Shown here: positions 1 through 5,613 of the stretch, piece by piece | How the letters are laid out: every line of letters begins with the position of its first letter | How positions within the stretch are numbered: the first letter of the stretch is position 1 | Assembly: GCA_945871045.1 (NCBI GenBank) | Contig: CAMBUC010000138.1 | Location: forward strand, 1-6,003 | From: an uncultured bacterium | Lineage (GTDB): Bacteria > Bacillota > Clostridia > Lachnospirales > Lachnospiraceae | Direction: 5' to 3' | Length of the DNA stretch: 6,003 nucleotides | Translations under genes and position numbers: made by a program | The notes under the pieces: model-generated | Database searches by the model: none | What the model was told of the DNA's origin: nothing | The model's input: only the letters and a program-made list of their open reading frames with translations

Positions 1-264
1 CACTTCATCATCGATCACATAATTGTAATCATAGCGATCCGGATCCAGTCCCAGAATACATACGGAACGGACTGCACCGATGCAATACTCCATCGGAACC
101 AAAACATCATGATAAGAACACTGCACACCGGCTTTTTTTTGCTTCTCATAAAGCCTGATGGCGCAGATGCTATCCTTTTCCCCCTCAAATGTAAAACAGA
201 TTCCGTCCGCAAGCCTGCTTGCTCCGAATCTGTTATAATTTCCTTCGCTCAATTGTTCTGCCAT
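1..264 (-). CDS. Partial N-terminus (88 aa) of a probable GH13 glycogen debranching enzyme
   Basis: The frame is open from an ATG at 262-264 to the left window edge, so only the first 88 residues are visible and the catalytic domain is missing. The peptide starts MAEQLSEGNYNRFGASRLAD and contains FGASRLADGICFTF (13-26), an IRLYEK strand (36-41) and LGLDPDRYDYNYVIDDEV (71-88). The order FGA..., then LYEK, then a late YDYNYVIDD resembles the beta-sandwich CBM48/isoamylase N-terminal domain that precedes the GH13 barrel in debranching enzymes (GlgX/pullulanase type). There an equivalent YxYNYxIDG leads into a DPYA motif, which here would fall just outside the window. The start is well fixed: an in-frame TGA lies about 35 bases upstream with no other start codon between, and a purine-rich GGAAGAAGAG tract precedes the ATG. 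If correct, it acts on alpha-1,6 branches of cytoplasmic glycogen. The assignment to this superfamily is moderately sure; the exact enzyme is an inference. Confidence 0.62.
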   Translation of the reverse strand, partial: MAEQLSEGNYNRFGASRLADGICFTFEGEKDSICAIRLYEKQKKAGVQCSYHDVLVPMEYCIGAVRSVCILGLDPDRYDYNYVIDDEV

Positions 265-320
265 TTCTCTTCTTCCGCCTTTTCTTCTACGTCCTCATGG
301 TAAACATCATAATTACTTAT

Positions 321-349
321 ATTATATCAGTTTCTATATCGTTTGCATA
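321..349 (-). promoter_or_regulatory. Putative leftward extended -10 promoter for the debranching-enzyme gene
   Basis: Reading the minus strand, TGATATAAT gives a perfect -10 hexamer (positions 321-326) with the TGn extension just upstream. The -35 position 17 bp further on (344-349, TATGCA) matches the consensus at only three of six bases, which is typical of extended -10 promoters. Transcription would begin near 314, leaving a leader of about 50 nt before the ATG at 264. This is a motif match only. Confidence 0.5.
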
Positions 350-412
350 CACCTTTTTTCGATTTCCGTCCTTGACGGTTGTTACTGTTCACTCGCCTCG
401 TTCCAATAACCC

Positions 413-442
413 TTGACATTCTCCTATGCCTTCTCATATAAT
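413..442 (+). promoter_or_regulatory. Strong housekeeping-sigma promoter for the DUF1292 gene
   Basis: A perfect -35 hexamer TTGACA (413-418) is followed after 18 bp by a perfect -10 hexamer TATAAT (437-442). The expected start of transcription is near 449, giving a leader of about 37 nt that carries the AGGAGG site. A 12/12 hexamer match suggests high, largely unregulated SigA-type transcription. The promoter also rules out the ATG at 426, which lies upstream of the predicted transcription start. Confidence 0.8.
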
Positions 443-472
443 GGCGATAATACATGTTTCAAACATACAAAC

Positions 473-478
473 AGGAGG
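473..478 (+). promoter_or_regulatory. Ribosome binding site that fixes the DUF1292 start
   Basis: AGGAGG at 473-478 is followed by 7 bases and then the ATG at 486-488. This ideal Shine-Dalgarno placement selects 486 over the in-frame ATGs at 426 and 441, both of which lie before the predicted transcription start or before this site. Confidence 0.85.
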
Positions 479-485
479 AAACAAC

Positions 486-809
486 ATGAGCGATAAAGAT
501 ATGGCTATGAATGTAACAGAAGATGATCCCAATGATTATCGTGTCACTTTGGAACTGGATGACGGCACAACTACAGAATGTGCGATCATGACAATCTTTG
601 AAGCCTATGAGCAGGATTACATCGTACTTGTTCCGCTGGACGAAAACGATGAGCCTATCGAGGAAGGCGAAGTCTTCATCTACCGTTATTTTGAAGACGA
701 AGACGGAAATCCTACACTCGAGAACATTGAAGATGAAGACGAATTTGAACGCGTCTCCGAATGCTTTGATGAAATTCAGGACGAAGAATTGTTCAACGAA
801 TTACCGTAA
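486..809 (+). CDS. Acidic DUF1292 family protein (YrzB-like), 107 aa
   Basis: This small, probably cytosolic protein has no signal peptide or membrane segment. The pattern YRVTLELDDGTTTECAIMTIFE (18-39), then DYIVLVPL (44-51), EVFIYRY (62-68) and IEDEDEFERV (81-90) fits the DUF1292 family. In that family a short beta-rich core of the form 'L.dddG...c.v...fe....eYivL.p' is followed by an acidic tail with a conserved D/E-E-F segment. The family has no established function. The protein is strongly acidic: 38 of 107 residues are Asp or Glu, against four Lys/Arg. It is monocistronic, with its own near-perfect promoter and terminator. The start at 486 is chosen from the AGGAGG site; a longer frame from 426 would begin inside the promoter. 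Its last 9 bases (801-809) overlap the 3' end of the convergent helicase gene. Family assignment is fairly sure; any role is unknown. Confidence 0.85.
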   Translation: MSDKDMAMNVTEDDPNDYRVTLELDDGTTTECAIMTIFEAYEQDYIVLVPLDENDEPIEEGEVFIYRYFEDEDGNPTLENIEDEDEFERVSECFDEIQDEELFNELP

Positions 810-2669
810 GACAACGTCTGATAATGCCACTGCCGATGGATTTTTAAGTTCCATTAAAAATCTTGATGCGGTGGCATCTTTTTGATACATTGTCTGCGCA
901 TGGGTGATCACCAGCATTTCTTTTGCACGGGTCATTCCCACATAAAACAATCTGCGCTCTTCTTCAATATCCGCATCCAGAACTGCCTTTTTATAAGGCA
1001 ACTGCCCTTCTAATAACTGGGGCAAAAACACGGTATCAAACTCCAGCCCTTTTGCTCCATGTAAGGTCAATATCCGAACTCCTTCATGACTGGCTGACTG
1101 TTTTTTTAATTCCGCCTGCATACGTTCACGATATTCTGTGACATGCGCCTGCCAAAGGGCAAGTGACTGAAAACCAACGGCAGACTGCTGCAATTCATCC
1201 AGCACATCTAACAATTCCTGTTCCGGCTGTCCATGCTCCCTTGCAAAATCAACAACAAATTCCTCATAGCCCATTCCTTTTCTGACATAATTCATCGCCG
1301 CAAAGGGGCCCATATGAGACATCACCTGCAGATCCTCCGCCAGTTGCTCAATGCGCCTTGCGATCCAGGGCTGTTCTTCATACACGGCTTCCCAACTGTC
1401 CAGATCTACGATGGGTTCATCCAATACATCCCGGCTCAGATAACGCACCGGCCGGTTCATGATCTGTAAAAATAAGCCTCTTTCCCTGCTTCCGGAAGCC
1501 AGTTTCAGATAACAGATCACATCTTTTGCGATCCAGTGATCATAAAGGAGCGGCACCCGCTCCTTTGCATAAAAAGGGATCCCTGCTTCCATCATTAATT
1601 CCAACAGATAGCCGGATTGCCGGTTCGTCCGAAACAATACCGCCATATCTTCATAGGGAACTCCCGCGGCAGTTCGTCCTCTGATCATCTCAATAATATC
1701 CTTATTTTCTTTCAAAGGTGAAGGATATTCACACACCTGTACCCTTCCGGCTGTTTCCCGTGCCGCACGGATCTTTTTTTCAAAACGATCATGATTATAC
1801 GAGATCAGATGTTGCGATGCCTTTACGATCTCTGATCCACATCGATAGTTTTCTTCCAGATATAATTGTTTTGCATCTGCATAATCCCTTACAAAACACC
1901 GCATCAGTTCCGGTCTCGCCCCACGAAATTGATAAATCGACTGGTCATCATCACCCACCAAAAACAATTCATTCTGAGGCGCTGCCAACAAACGGAGAAT
2001 TTCATACTGCAGCCGGTTCATATCCTGCACCTCGTCTACCAGAATATAACGAAATTTTTCCTGCCAGACATGCAAATGATCGGGACGCTGCGATAACAGT
2101 TCATAGGTAAGCGTCAGCATATCATCAAAATCAATCAAACGGTTTTCCCGAAGTTTCCGGTCATAAGCCTCATATATTTGCCGAAACTGCGAACTGCCGC
2201 AACATTTTGCATAATAATGTGCCAGATCCAGCTGTTCATTTTTTACCATACTGATCTCACTGAGCAGGTTTTCTAATAGTTCCTGCTCCTCATCTTCCCG
2301 CAGATGAAAACTGCTCAATATTTCTTTCAAAAAAGCGTATTTGAATTCCTGAGATATGATCTGATCCGAACGATAATGATAGGCATGCTTTAGGATGGAA
2401 AAAAAGACCGCATGAAAAGTACCGAATTGTACCGGCAGCCTGCGCCCTTCCATCGACGCCTGAAAGCGAAGACGCATTTCATTGGCTGCTGCTTTTGTGA
2501 ATGTAATGACTAAAATATTTGAGGCAGGAACGCTGCAATGTTCCAACAGATAACGGATCCGTCCGGTAATGACAGACGTCTTTCCCGAACCGGGTCCCGC
2601 CAGAACCAATGCTGCGCCGCTTGACTCTGTGATCGCACGGCGCTGTGATTCGCTAAATGCGTAAGACAT
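801..2669 (-). CDS. UvrD/PcrA-like superfamily 1 ATP-dependent DNA helicase, 622 aa
   Basis: All core SF1A motifs are visible in order: Q-motif region FSESQRRAI (5-13); Walker A AGPGSGKT (24-31); motif Ia ITFTKAAANEMRLRF (55-69); Ib FGTFHAVF (82-89); motif II (Walker B) VDEVQD (211-216); motif III VGDDDQSIYQFRGA (238-251); motif IV LEENYR (271-276); motif V LTLHGAKGLEFD (534-545); motif VI RRLFYVGMTRAKE (572-584). These predict a 3'-to-5' DNA translocase/helicase driven by ATP, in the cytosol, for repair or replication-conflict clearance. At 622 aa it is shorter than typical PcrA/UvrD (about 720) and lacks the long C-terminal tail, so it is probably a UvrD-like paralogue and not the housekeeping PcrA. 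Motif II reads DEVQD where DEFQD is commoner. The start is supported by AGGAAAG (2674-2680) seven to eight bases upstream of the ATG. The gene follows hypE after 68 bp with no convincing promoter or terminator between, so readthrough from the hydrogenase operon is plausible. A functional link to it is not established. Confidence 0.93.
   Translation of the reverse strand: MSYAFSESQRRAITESSGAALVLAGPGSGKTSVITGRIRYLLEHCSVPASNILVITFTKAAANEMRLRFQASMEGRRLPVQFGTFHAVFFSILKHAYHYRSDQIISQEFKYAFLKEILSSFHLREDEEQELLENLLSEISMVKNEQLDLAHYYAKCCGSSQFRQIYEAYDRKLRENRLIDFDDMLTLTYELLSQRPDHLHVWQEKFRYILVDEVQDMNRLQYEILRLLAAPQNELFLVGDDDQSIYQFRGARPELMRCFVRDYADAKQLYLEENYRCGSEIVKASQHLISYNHDRFEKKIRAARETAGRVQVCEYPSPLKENKDIIEMIRGRTAAGVPYEDMAVLFRTNRQSGYLLELMMEAGIPFYAKERVPLLYDHWIAKDVICYLKLASGSRERGLFLQIMNRPVRYLSRDVLDEPIVDLDSWEAVYEEQPWIARRIEQLAEDLQVMSHMGPFAAMNYVRKGMGYEEFVVDFAREHGQPEQELLDVLDELQQSAVGFQSLALWQAHVTEYRERMQAELKKQSASHEGVRILTLHGAKGLEFDTVFLPQLLEGQLPYKKAVLDADIEEERRLFYVGMTRAKEMLVITHAQTMYQKDATASRFLMELKNPSAVALSDVVLR
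825..883 (+). terminator. Rho-independent terminator of the DUF1292 gene, inside the helicase 3' coding end
   Basis: The outer stem pairs TGCCACTGC (825-833) with GCGGTGGCA (868-876), with one G-T wobble. After a small internal loop, an inner stem pairs GATTTTTAA (838-846) with TTAAAAATC (854-862). The hairpin is followed by TC and a run of five T (879-883) on the plus strand. On the minus strand the bases after the hairpin (TTATCAGACG) are not a T-run, so it should act mainly rightward. It begins 15 bases after the DUF1292 stop and lies wholly within codons 598-615 of the opposing gene. Confidence 0.75.
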
Positions 2670-2737
2670 GTTACTTTCCTTTCGAATGATTACTACTGGT
2701 TTTGTTCGTTAAAAACAATTCCTTTTATTTAAACTGA

Positions 2738-3736
2738 TCAGCAAATACGTGGAAGTCCCTCTCCGAAAAGAACATCCAGTACACGTTTTCCTCCAATGGA
2801 TGTTTTTACATATGCACTGCCGGGCATCTCATCCGTAACGCTTCCAATAACCGCAGCCTGTTTCCCATAAGCGCAGTTTGAAATGATCTCGCAGGCACGT
2901 TTTGCATCCTCCTCTGCAACAAAAGCGACCAGTTTTCCTTCATTTCCCATATAAAGCGGATCGAGTCCCATCAACCCACAGAAATCCCTCACCTGTGCAT
3001 TGACCGGAAGCAGTCCCTCTTCCACCGCCATTGTGACCCCGGAGGACTCTGCTAATTCTTTCAGAACCGTTCCAAGTCCGCCTCTGGTGACGTCTCTCAG
3101 ACAATGCACGCGGATTCCTTCTGAGATCAACGACTGGACCATCTCACAGAGAGGTGCACAATCACTGACGATGGAATTATTGATATTCATACGGTGTGAA
3201 AGGATCGCTGCGTGATGATCTCCGAGATCCCCGGATACGATGATCGCATCACCGGGTCTGCAGTTAGCTGCACTGATGGATACATCCTCCGGAAGAAAAC
3301 CGACTCCTGCTGTATTAATAATCAGTCCACCGGTTCCCTCTACCACCTTTGTATCCCCTGCTACGACCGCAACACCTGCCTCCCGTGCAGTTTCAGCAAA
3401 AGAGTGGACGATCCGGCGAAGCACAGATAATTCTAATCCTTCCTGTAATACGAATCCACAGGTCAGATATTTCGGTGTTGCTCCACGCATGAGCAGATCA
3501 TTTACTGTTCCGCAAACAGATAAGCGACCAATGTCTCCACCTGGAAATTCCAGCGGGTCTACAACAAAACTGTCCGTTGTAAAGGCGATGTTCTTACTGC
3601 CCGATACGACCGCTGCATCTTCCATGGCATCAAGTACCGGATTGGAAAACTCATCTGCAAATATTTCTTTGATCAACTCGTTTGTCGCACGGCCTCCACT
3701 GCCATGCGCCATAGTGATCTTCCCTTTCTGATTCAT
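2738..3736 (-). CDS. hypE: HypE, hydrogenase cyanide-ligand synthesis protein (carbamoyl dehydratase), 332 aa
   Basis: HypE belongs to the PurM-like ATP-binding superfamily. It receives a carbamoyl group from HypF on its C-terminal cysteine and dehydrates it with ATP to a thiocyanate. That cyanide is then passed to iron on the HypC-HypD complex. The sequence shows MAHGSGGRATNELI (9-22), EDAAVV (39-44), TTDSFVVDPLEFPGGDIG (53-70), CGTVNDLLMRGATP (75-88), GDTKVVEGTG (127-136), RDVTRGGLGTVL (214-225), MGNEGKLV (263-270) and the decisive C-terminal LPRIC ending in Cys332. That cysteine is the acceptor residue, so the protein looks functional and full length. The ATG at 3734-3736 has AAAGGAG (3744-3750) at a suitable distance; this site overlaps the hypD stop, and the genes are 12 bp apart, so they are surely cotranscribed. 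HypF, its carbamoyl donor partner, is not in the window. Confidence 0.97.
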   Translation of the reverse strand: MNQKGKITMAHGSGGRATNELIKEIFADEFSNPVLDAMEDAAVVSGSKNIAFTTDSFVVDPLEFPGGDIGRLSVCGTVNDLLMRGATPKYLTCGFVLQEGLELSVLRRIVHSFAETAREAGVAVVAGDTKVVEGTGGLIINTAGVGFLPEDVSISAANCRPGDAIIVSGDLGDHHAAILSHRMNINNSIVSDCAPLCEMVQSLISEGIRVHCLRDVTRGGLGTVLKELAESSGVTMAVEEGLLPVNAQVRDFCGLMGLDPLYMGNEGKLVAFVAEEDAKRACEIISNCAYGKQAAVIGSVTDEMPGSAYVKTSIGGKRVLDVLFGEGLPRIC

Positions 3737-3748
3737 GTTCTTTCTCCT

Positions 3749-4828
3749 TTAGCGTGTCCTATGATACATCAGATATTGATGACAACTGCCCTCCTCGGAA
3801 ACCATACAAGCTCCCTGCGGATTCATCGGTGTGCAGACAGTTCCAAATAAGGGACAATCCCCCGGCAATGCCTTTCCCATAAGAATCTGATCGCATCGGC
3901 ATGCCTGATTCTTCTTGTGATCCTCCATAGGCAGATCACTTCCTGCATCAAACTGTTCAAATTCTTTTCGGAGTTTTCTTCCGGATCCGCTGATCGTCCC
4001 AATTCCTCTCCAAACTGCATCACAAGATTCAAAATAGCGGTTTACGAGTCCTGCAGCTGTCTCATTGCCCCGAGCCGTTACGACAGAGGGATAATAGTTC
4101 TTCACTTCAGGCTTTAACCCTTTTTCCCGATCATCTACCACCGCCTTAAAGATTCCGTAAACTGCCAAAAGCAGTTCTTCTGCCGAAAATCCCGCAACAC
4201 AAAAAGGAACACGGTATTTTTCGCATAAAGGTATAAACAGATCGGATCCCGTTACAGCAGCAACGTGTCCCGGCGCCAAAAAACCATCAATCTCCTCCGT
4301 ATGCTCACACAACCATCCGATCACCTCCGGCATGGTTTTCAGTGCCGTCAGTAACTTTACATTCGTGATGTGTTCTGAAATTAACTGCTCCAGAAGCATT
4401 GCATAGACAGGCGTTGTGGTTTCAAATCCTACCGCAGCAAAGACATACTGATTTTTAGGATTTGCTTTCGCCAAAGATAAAATATCCATCGGCGAATATA
4501 CCATTTCTACCCTCGCGCCTTCGCCTTTTACCTCTGCCAGACTGTTCTTACGCCCCGGCACACGGATCAGATCACCAAAGGTAACAATTGTCGTGTCGGA
4601 TTCCATAGATAGTTCGATCAATCGGTCAATATAACCTGTCGGCGTCACACACACGGGGCAGCCCGGTCCGCTGATCAAATGCAATTTTTCGGAAAGCAAT
4701 CCACTGATTCCATATTTAGAAATAGCAGCAGTATGACTGCCGCACACCTCCATAATGGAGATGTCCGGTCCGTCATACGCTGCCAGCCATTCTTTTATCT
4801 GTGTAATTTTGTGACTGATGTCTGTCAT
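3749..4828 (-). CDS. hypD: HypD, Fe-S scaffold for assembly of the hydrogenase Fe(CN)2CO group, 359 aa
   Basis: HypD forms a complex with HypC on which iron receives two cyanides from HypE and one CO before delivery to the large subunit. Conserved motifs are CGSHT (29-33), SGPGCPVCVTP (53-63), TFGDLIRVPG (83-92), GFETTTP (134-140) and APGHV (185-189). Cys29, Cys57 and Cys60 keep the same 28- and 3-residue spacing as the essential E. coli Cys41, Cys69 and Cys72. The C-terminal part has CRC (310-312), then Cys325, Cys332, Cys341 and Cys349 in the family pattern CPLFG..C.P..P.G.CMVS.EG.C, which holds a [4Fe-4S] cluster. Length is normal for the family. The ATG overlaps the hypC stop in an ATGA junction (4825-4828), preceded by GAGGAAGT inside hypC, so translation of the two partner proteins is probably coupled. 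No defect is seen. Confidence 0.97.
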   Translation of the reverse strand: MTDISHKITQIKEWLAAYDGPDISIMEVCGSHTAAISKYGISGLLSEKLHLISGPGCPVCVTPTGYIDRLIELSMESDTTIVTFGDLIRVPGRKNSLAEVKGEGARVEMVYSPMDILSLAKANPKNQYVFAAVGFETTTPVYAMLLEQLISEHITNVKLLTALKTMPEVIGWLCEHTEEIDGFLAPGHVAAVTGSDLFIPLCEKYRVPFCVAGFSAEELLLAVYGIFKAVVDDREKGLKPEVKNYYPSVVTARGNETAAGLVNRYFESCDAVWRGIGTISGSGRKLRKEFEQFDAGSDLPMEDHKKNQACRCDQILMGKALPGDCPLFGTVCTPMNPQGACMVSEEGSCHQYLMYHRTR

Positions 4829-5037
4829 ACTTCCTCTAGTTCCTCAAATAACTTTATCATATCCTGTGCTTCACCGACAGATAATTTCTGAAGGATGCAT
4901 CCGGCGTGAACAAGCACATAATCTCCTACCGCAATCGGCACAAGACCGGAAACCGCCCGTACACGATTGCCGCTGAAATCCACCAAGGCATCCTTTTCAT
5001 ATACTTCTATTACTTTTCCCGGTAAAGCTACACACAT
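4825..5037 (-). CDS. hypC: HypC, hydrogenase maturation chaperone, 70 aa
   Basis: This small chaperone starts with the invariant MCVALPGKV. Cys2, exposed after Met removal, binds the iron precursor in the HypC-HypD complex and then contacts the apo large subunit. The rest follows the family: VDFSG (19-23), a GDYVLVHAG segment (38-46) and an acidic helical end (EAQDMIKLFEELEEV). At 70 aa it is at the short end of the HypC/HupF range. Residue 47, after HAG, is Cys where a hydrophobic or aromatic residue is more usual. The gene lies 9 bp after the stop of the ferredoxin gene and overlaps hypD by 4 bp. Its ribosome binding site is weak (GTAGGT region, near 5046-5051), so it probably relies on translation arriving from upstream. 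The start is certain because of the Met-Cys N-terminus. Confidence 0.96.
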   Translation of the reverse strand: MCVALPGKVIEVYEKDALVDFSGNRVRAVSGLVPIAVGDYVLVHAGCILQKLSVGEAQDMIKLFEELEEV

Positions 5038-5046
5038 ATCTCATAC

Positions 5047-5595
5047 CTACTTCATTTCAATACATTTTTTCGGACAATTTGATGCACAAAGTCCACAACT
5101 TACACACTTCTCAGCAGAAAGTTCCCATTTCTTTTCCCCACGGTCAACAACGATTGCTTCCTGAGGACATTTCTTTGCGCAAAGTGTACAAAATACACAG
5201 GCCTCTAAATTAGGAACCGGCTTGCCGCCTGTCGGTGTCTGGGCCTTTTCTTCTACCGGTTTAGTGTAAACAGCCTCTTTCTTCTCACCGCCGGGAGTCT
5301 GATAACCGGGATTGATCGTCAGACACTTCTTCGGACAAACATCTGTACAATAACCACACTGTACACAATCAAAACGATTGATCGTCCATGTACCTGAAGC
5401 ACGATCAACAGTGATCGCACGAGGCGGACAGTTTCTGCTGCAAAGACCGCACATGATACAATCATCGATGTTAATCTCCACATGTCCACGGCTGCGTTCC
5501 GGATAAACTGCAGGTTTTTCCGGATATGTTGTTGTTACCGGCTTAGAAAAGAGGTTTTTGATCATAGTCCCTGCAAAGGGCATAAATTTTGACAT
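5047..5595 (-). CDS. echF: EchF-like polyferredoxin subunit of Ech hydrogenase with four [4Fe-4S] motifs, 182 aa
   Basis: The N-terminus (MSKFMPFAGTMIKNLFSKP) and RGHVEINIDDCIMCGLC resemble EchF and the related complex I subunit NuoI. These sit on the membrane arm and pass electrons between soluble ferredoxin and the [NiFe] subunit pair. There are four CxxCxxCxxxCP motifs, starting at Cys46, Cys77, Cys133 and Cys164, with extra cysteines at 91 and 178 after KK. An ordinary EchF carries one pair in about 120-140 residues. Here a Pro/Glu/Lys/Thr-rich linker (about 96-130) is followed by a second complete pair ending at residue 182. No signal peptide or membrane helix is evident. The ATG has a strong GGGAGG (5605-5610) nine bases upstream. 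It follows echE by 18 bp and precedes hypC by 9 bp. The Ech assignment rests on the N-terminal half and on the neighbouring echE; the second module could serve as a built-in ferredoxin or docking domain, which is an inference. Confidence 0.88.
   Translation of the reverse strand: MSKFMPFAGTMIKNLFSKPVTTTYPEKPAVYPERSRGHVEINIDDCIMCGLCSRNCPPRAITVDRASGTWTINRFDCVQCGYCTDVCPKKCLTINPGYQTPGGEKKEAVYTKPVEEKAQTPTGGKPVPNLEACVFCTLCAKKCPQEAIVVDRGEKKWELSAEKCVSCGLCASNCPKKCIEMK
5050..5460 (-). repeat. Internal duplication of a two-cluster ferredoxin module within the EchF-like protein
   Basis: Residues 46-95 (5311-5460) and 133-182 (5050-5199) of the ferredoxin align over 50 positions without a gap and share 22 identical residues, nine of them cysteines. 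Shared features beyond the cluster ligands include AI.VDR, a Trp nine residues before the second motif's neighbourhood (70 and 157), and CPKKC. Both copies have 31 residues between the first cysteines of their two motifs. The repeat is seen at the protein level; no long DNA identity is evident, so it is not recent. Confidence 0.8.
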
Positions 5596-5613
5596 TTTGT
5601 TTTTCCTCCCTTC

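Noticed and set aside
15..212. 65-codon minus-strand frame with a Trp/Phe-rich tail that looks like a membrane segment
   Set aside because: It is out of frame within the 88-codon debranching-enzyme start, which has a better start, an upstream ribosome binding tract and recognisable family features.
372..400. Second plus-strand promoter starting from TTGACG at 372
   Set aside because: There is no -10-like hexamer 16-18 bp downstream; the region there is GC-rich (CGCCTCG).
426..485. Longer N-terminus for the DUF1292 protein starting at the ATG at 426
   Set aside because: The ATG is between the -35 and -10 elements of a near-perfect promoter, has no ribosome binding site, and the extra residues do not fit the family. 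AGGAGG at 473-478 points to 486.
1718..2110. 130-codon open frame on the plus strand
   Set aside because: It lies wholly antisense to the helicase core motifs, has no recognisable domain, and is explained as a shadow of that gene.
2699..2716. GTTTT/AAAAC hairpin between hypE and the helicase gene as a possible terminator
   Set aside because: The stem has a single G-C pair and no T-run follows on the minus strand.
2685..2725. Possible helicase promoter (TTGTTT, 17-18 bp, TAGTAA/AGTAAT on the minus strand)
   Set aside because: Each hexamer matches the consensus at only three or four positions, which is no better than chance in AT-rich DNA.
3240..3731. 163-codon open frame on the plus strand
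   Set aside because: It is antisense to the well-conserved N-terminal half of hypE, low in recognisable motifs and rich in Ser, Thr and Pro, as expected from a reverse-frame reading.
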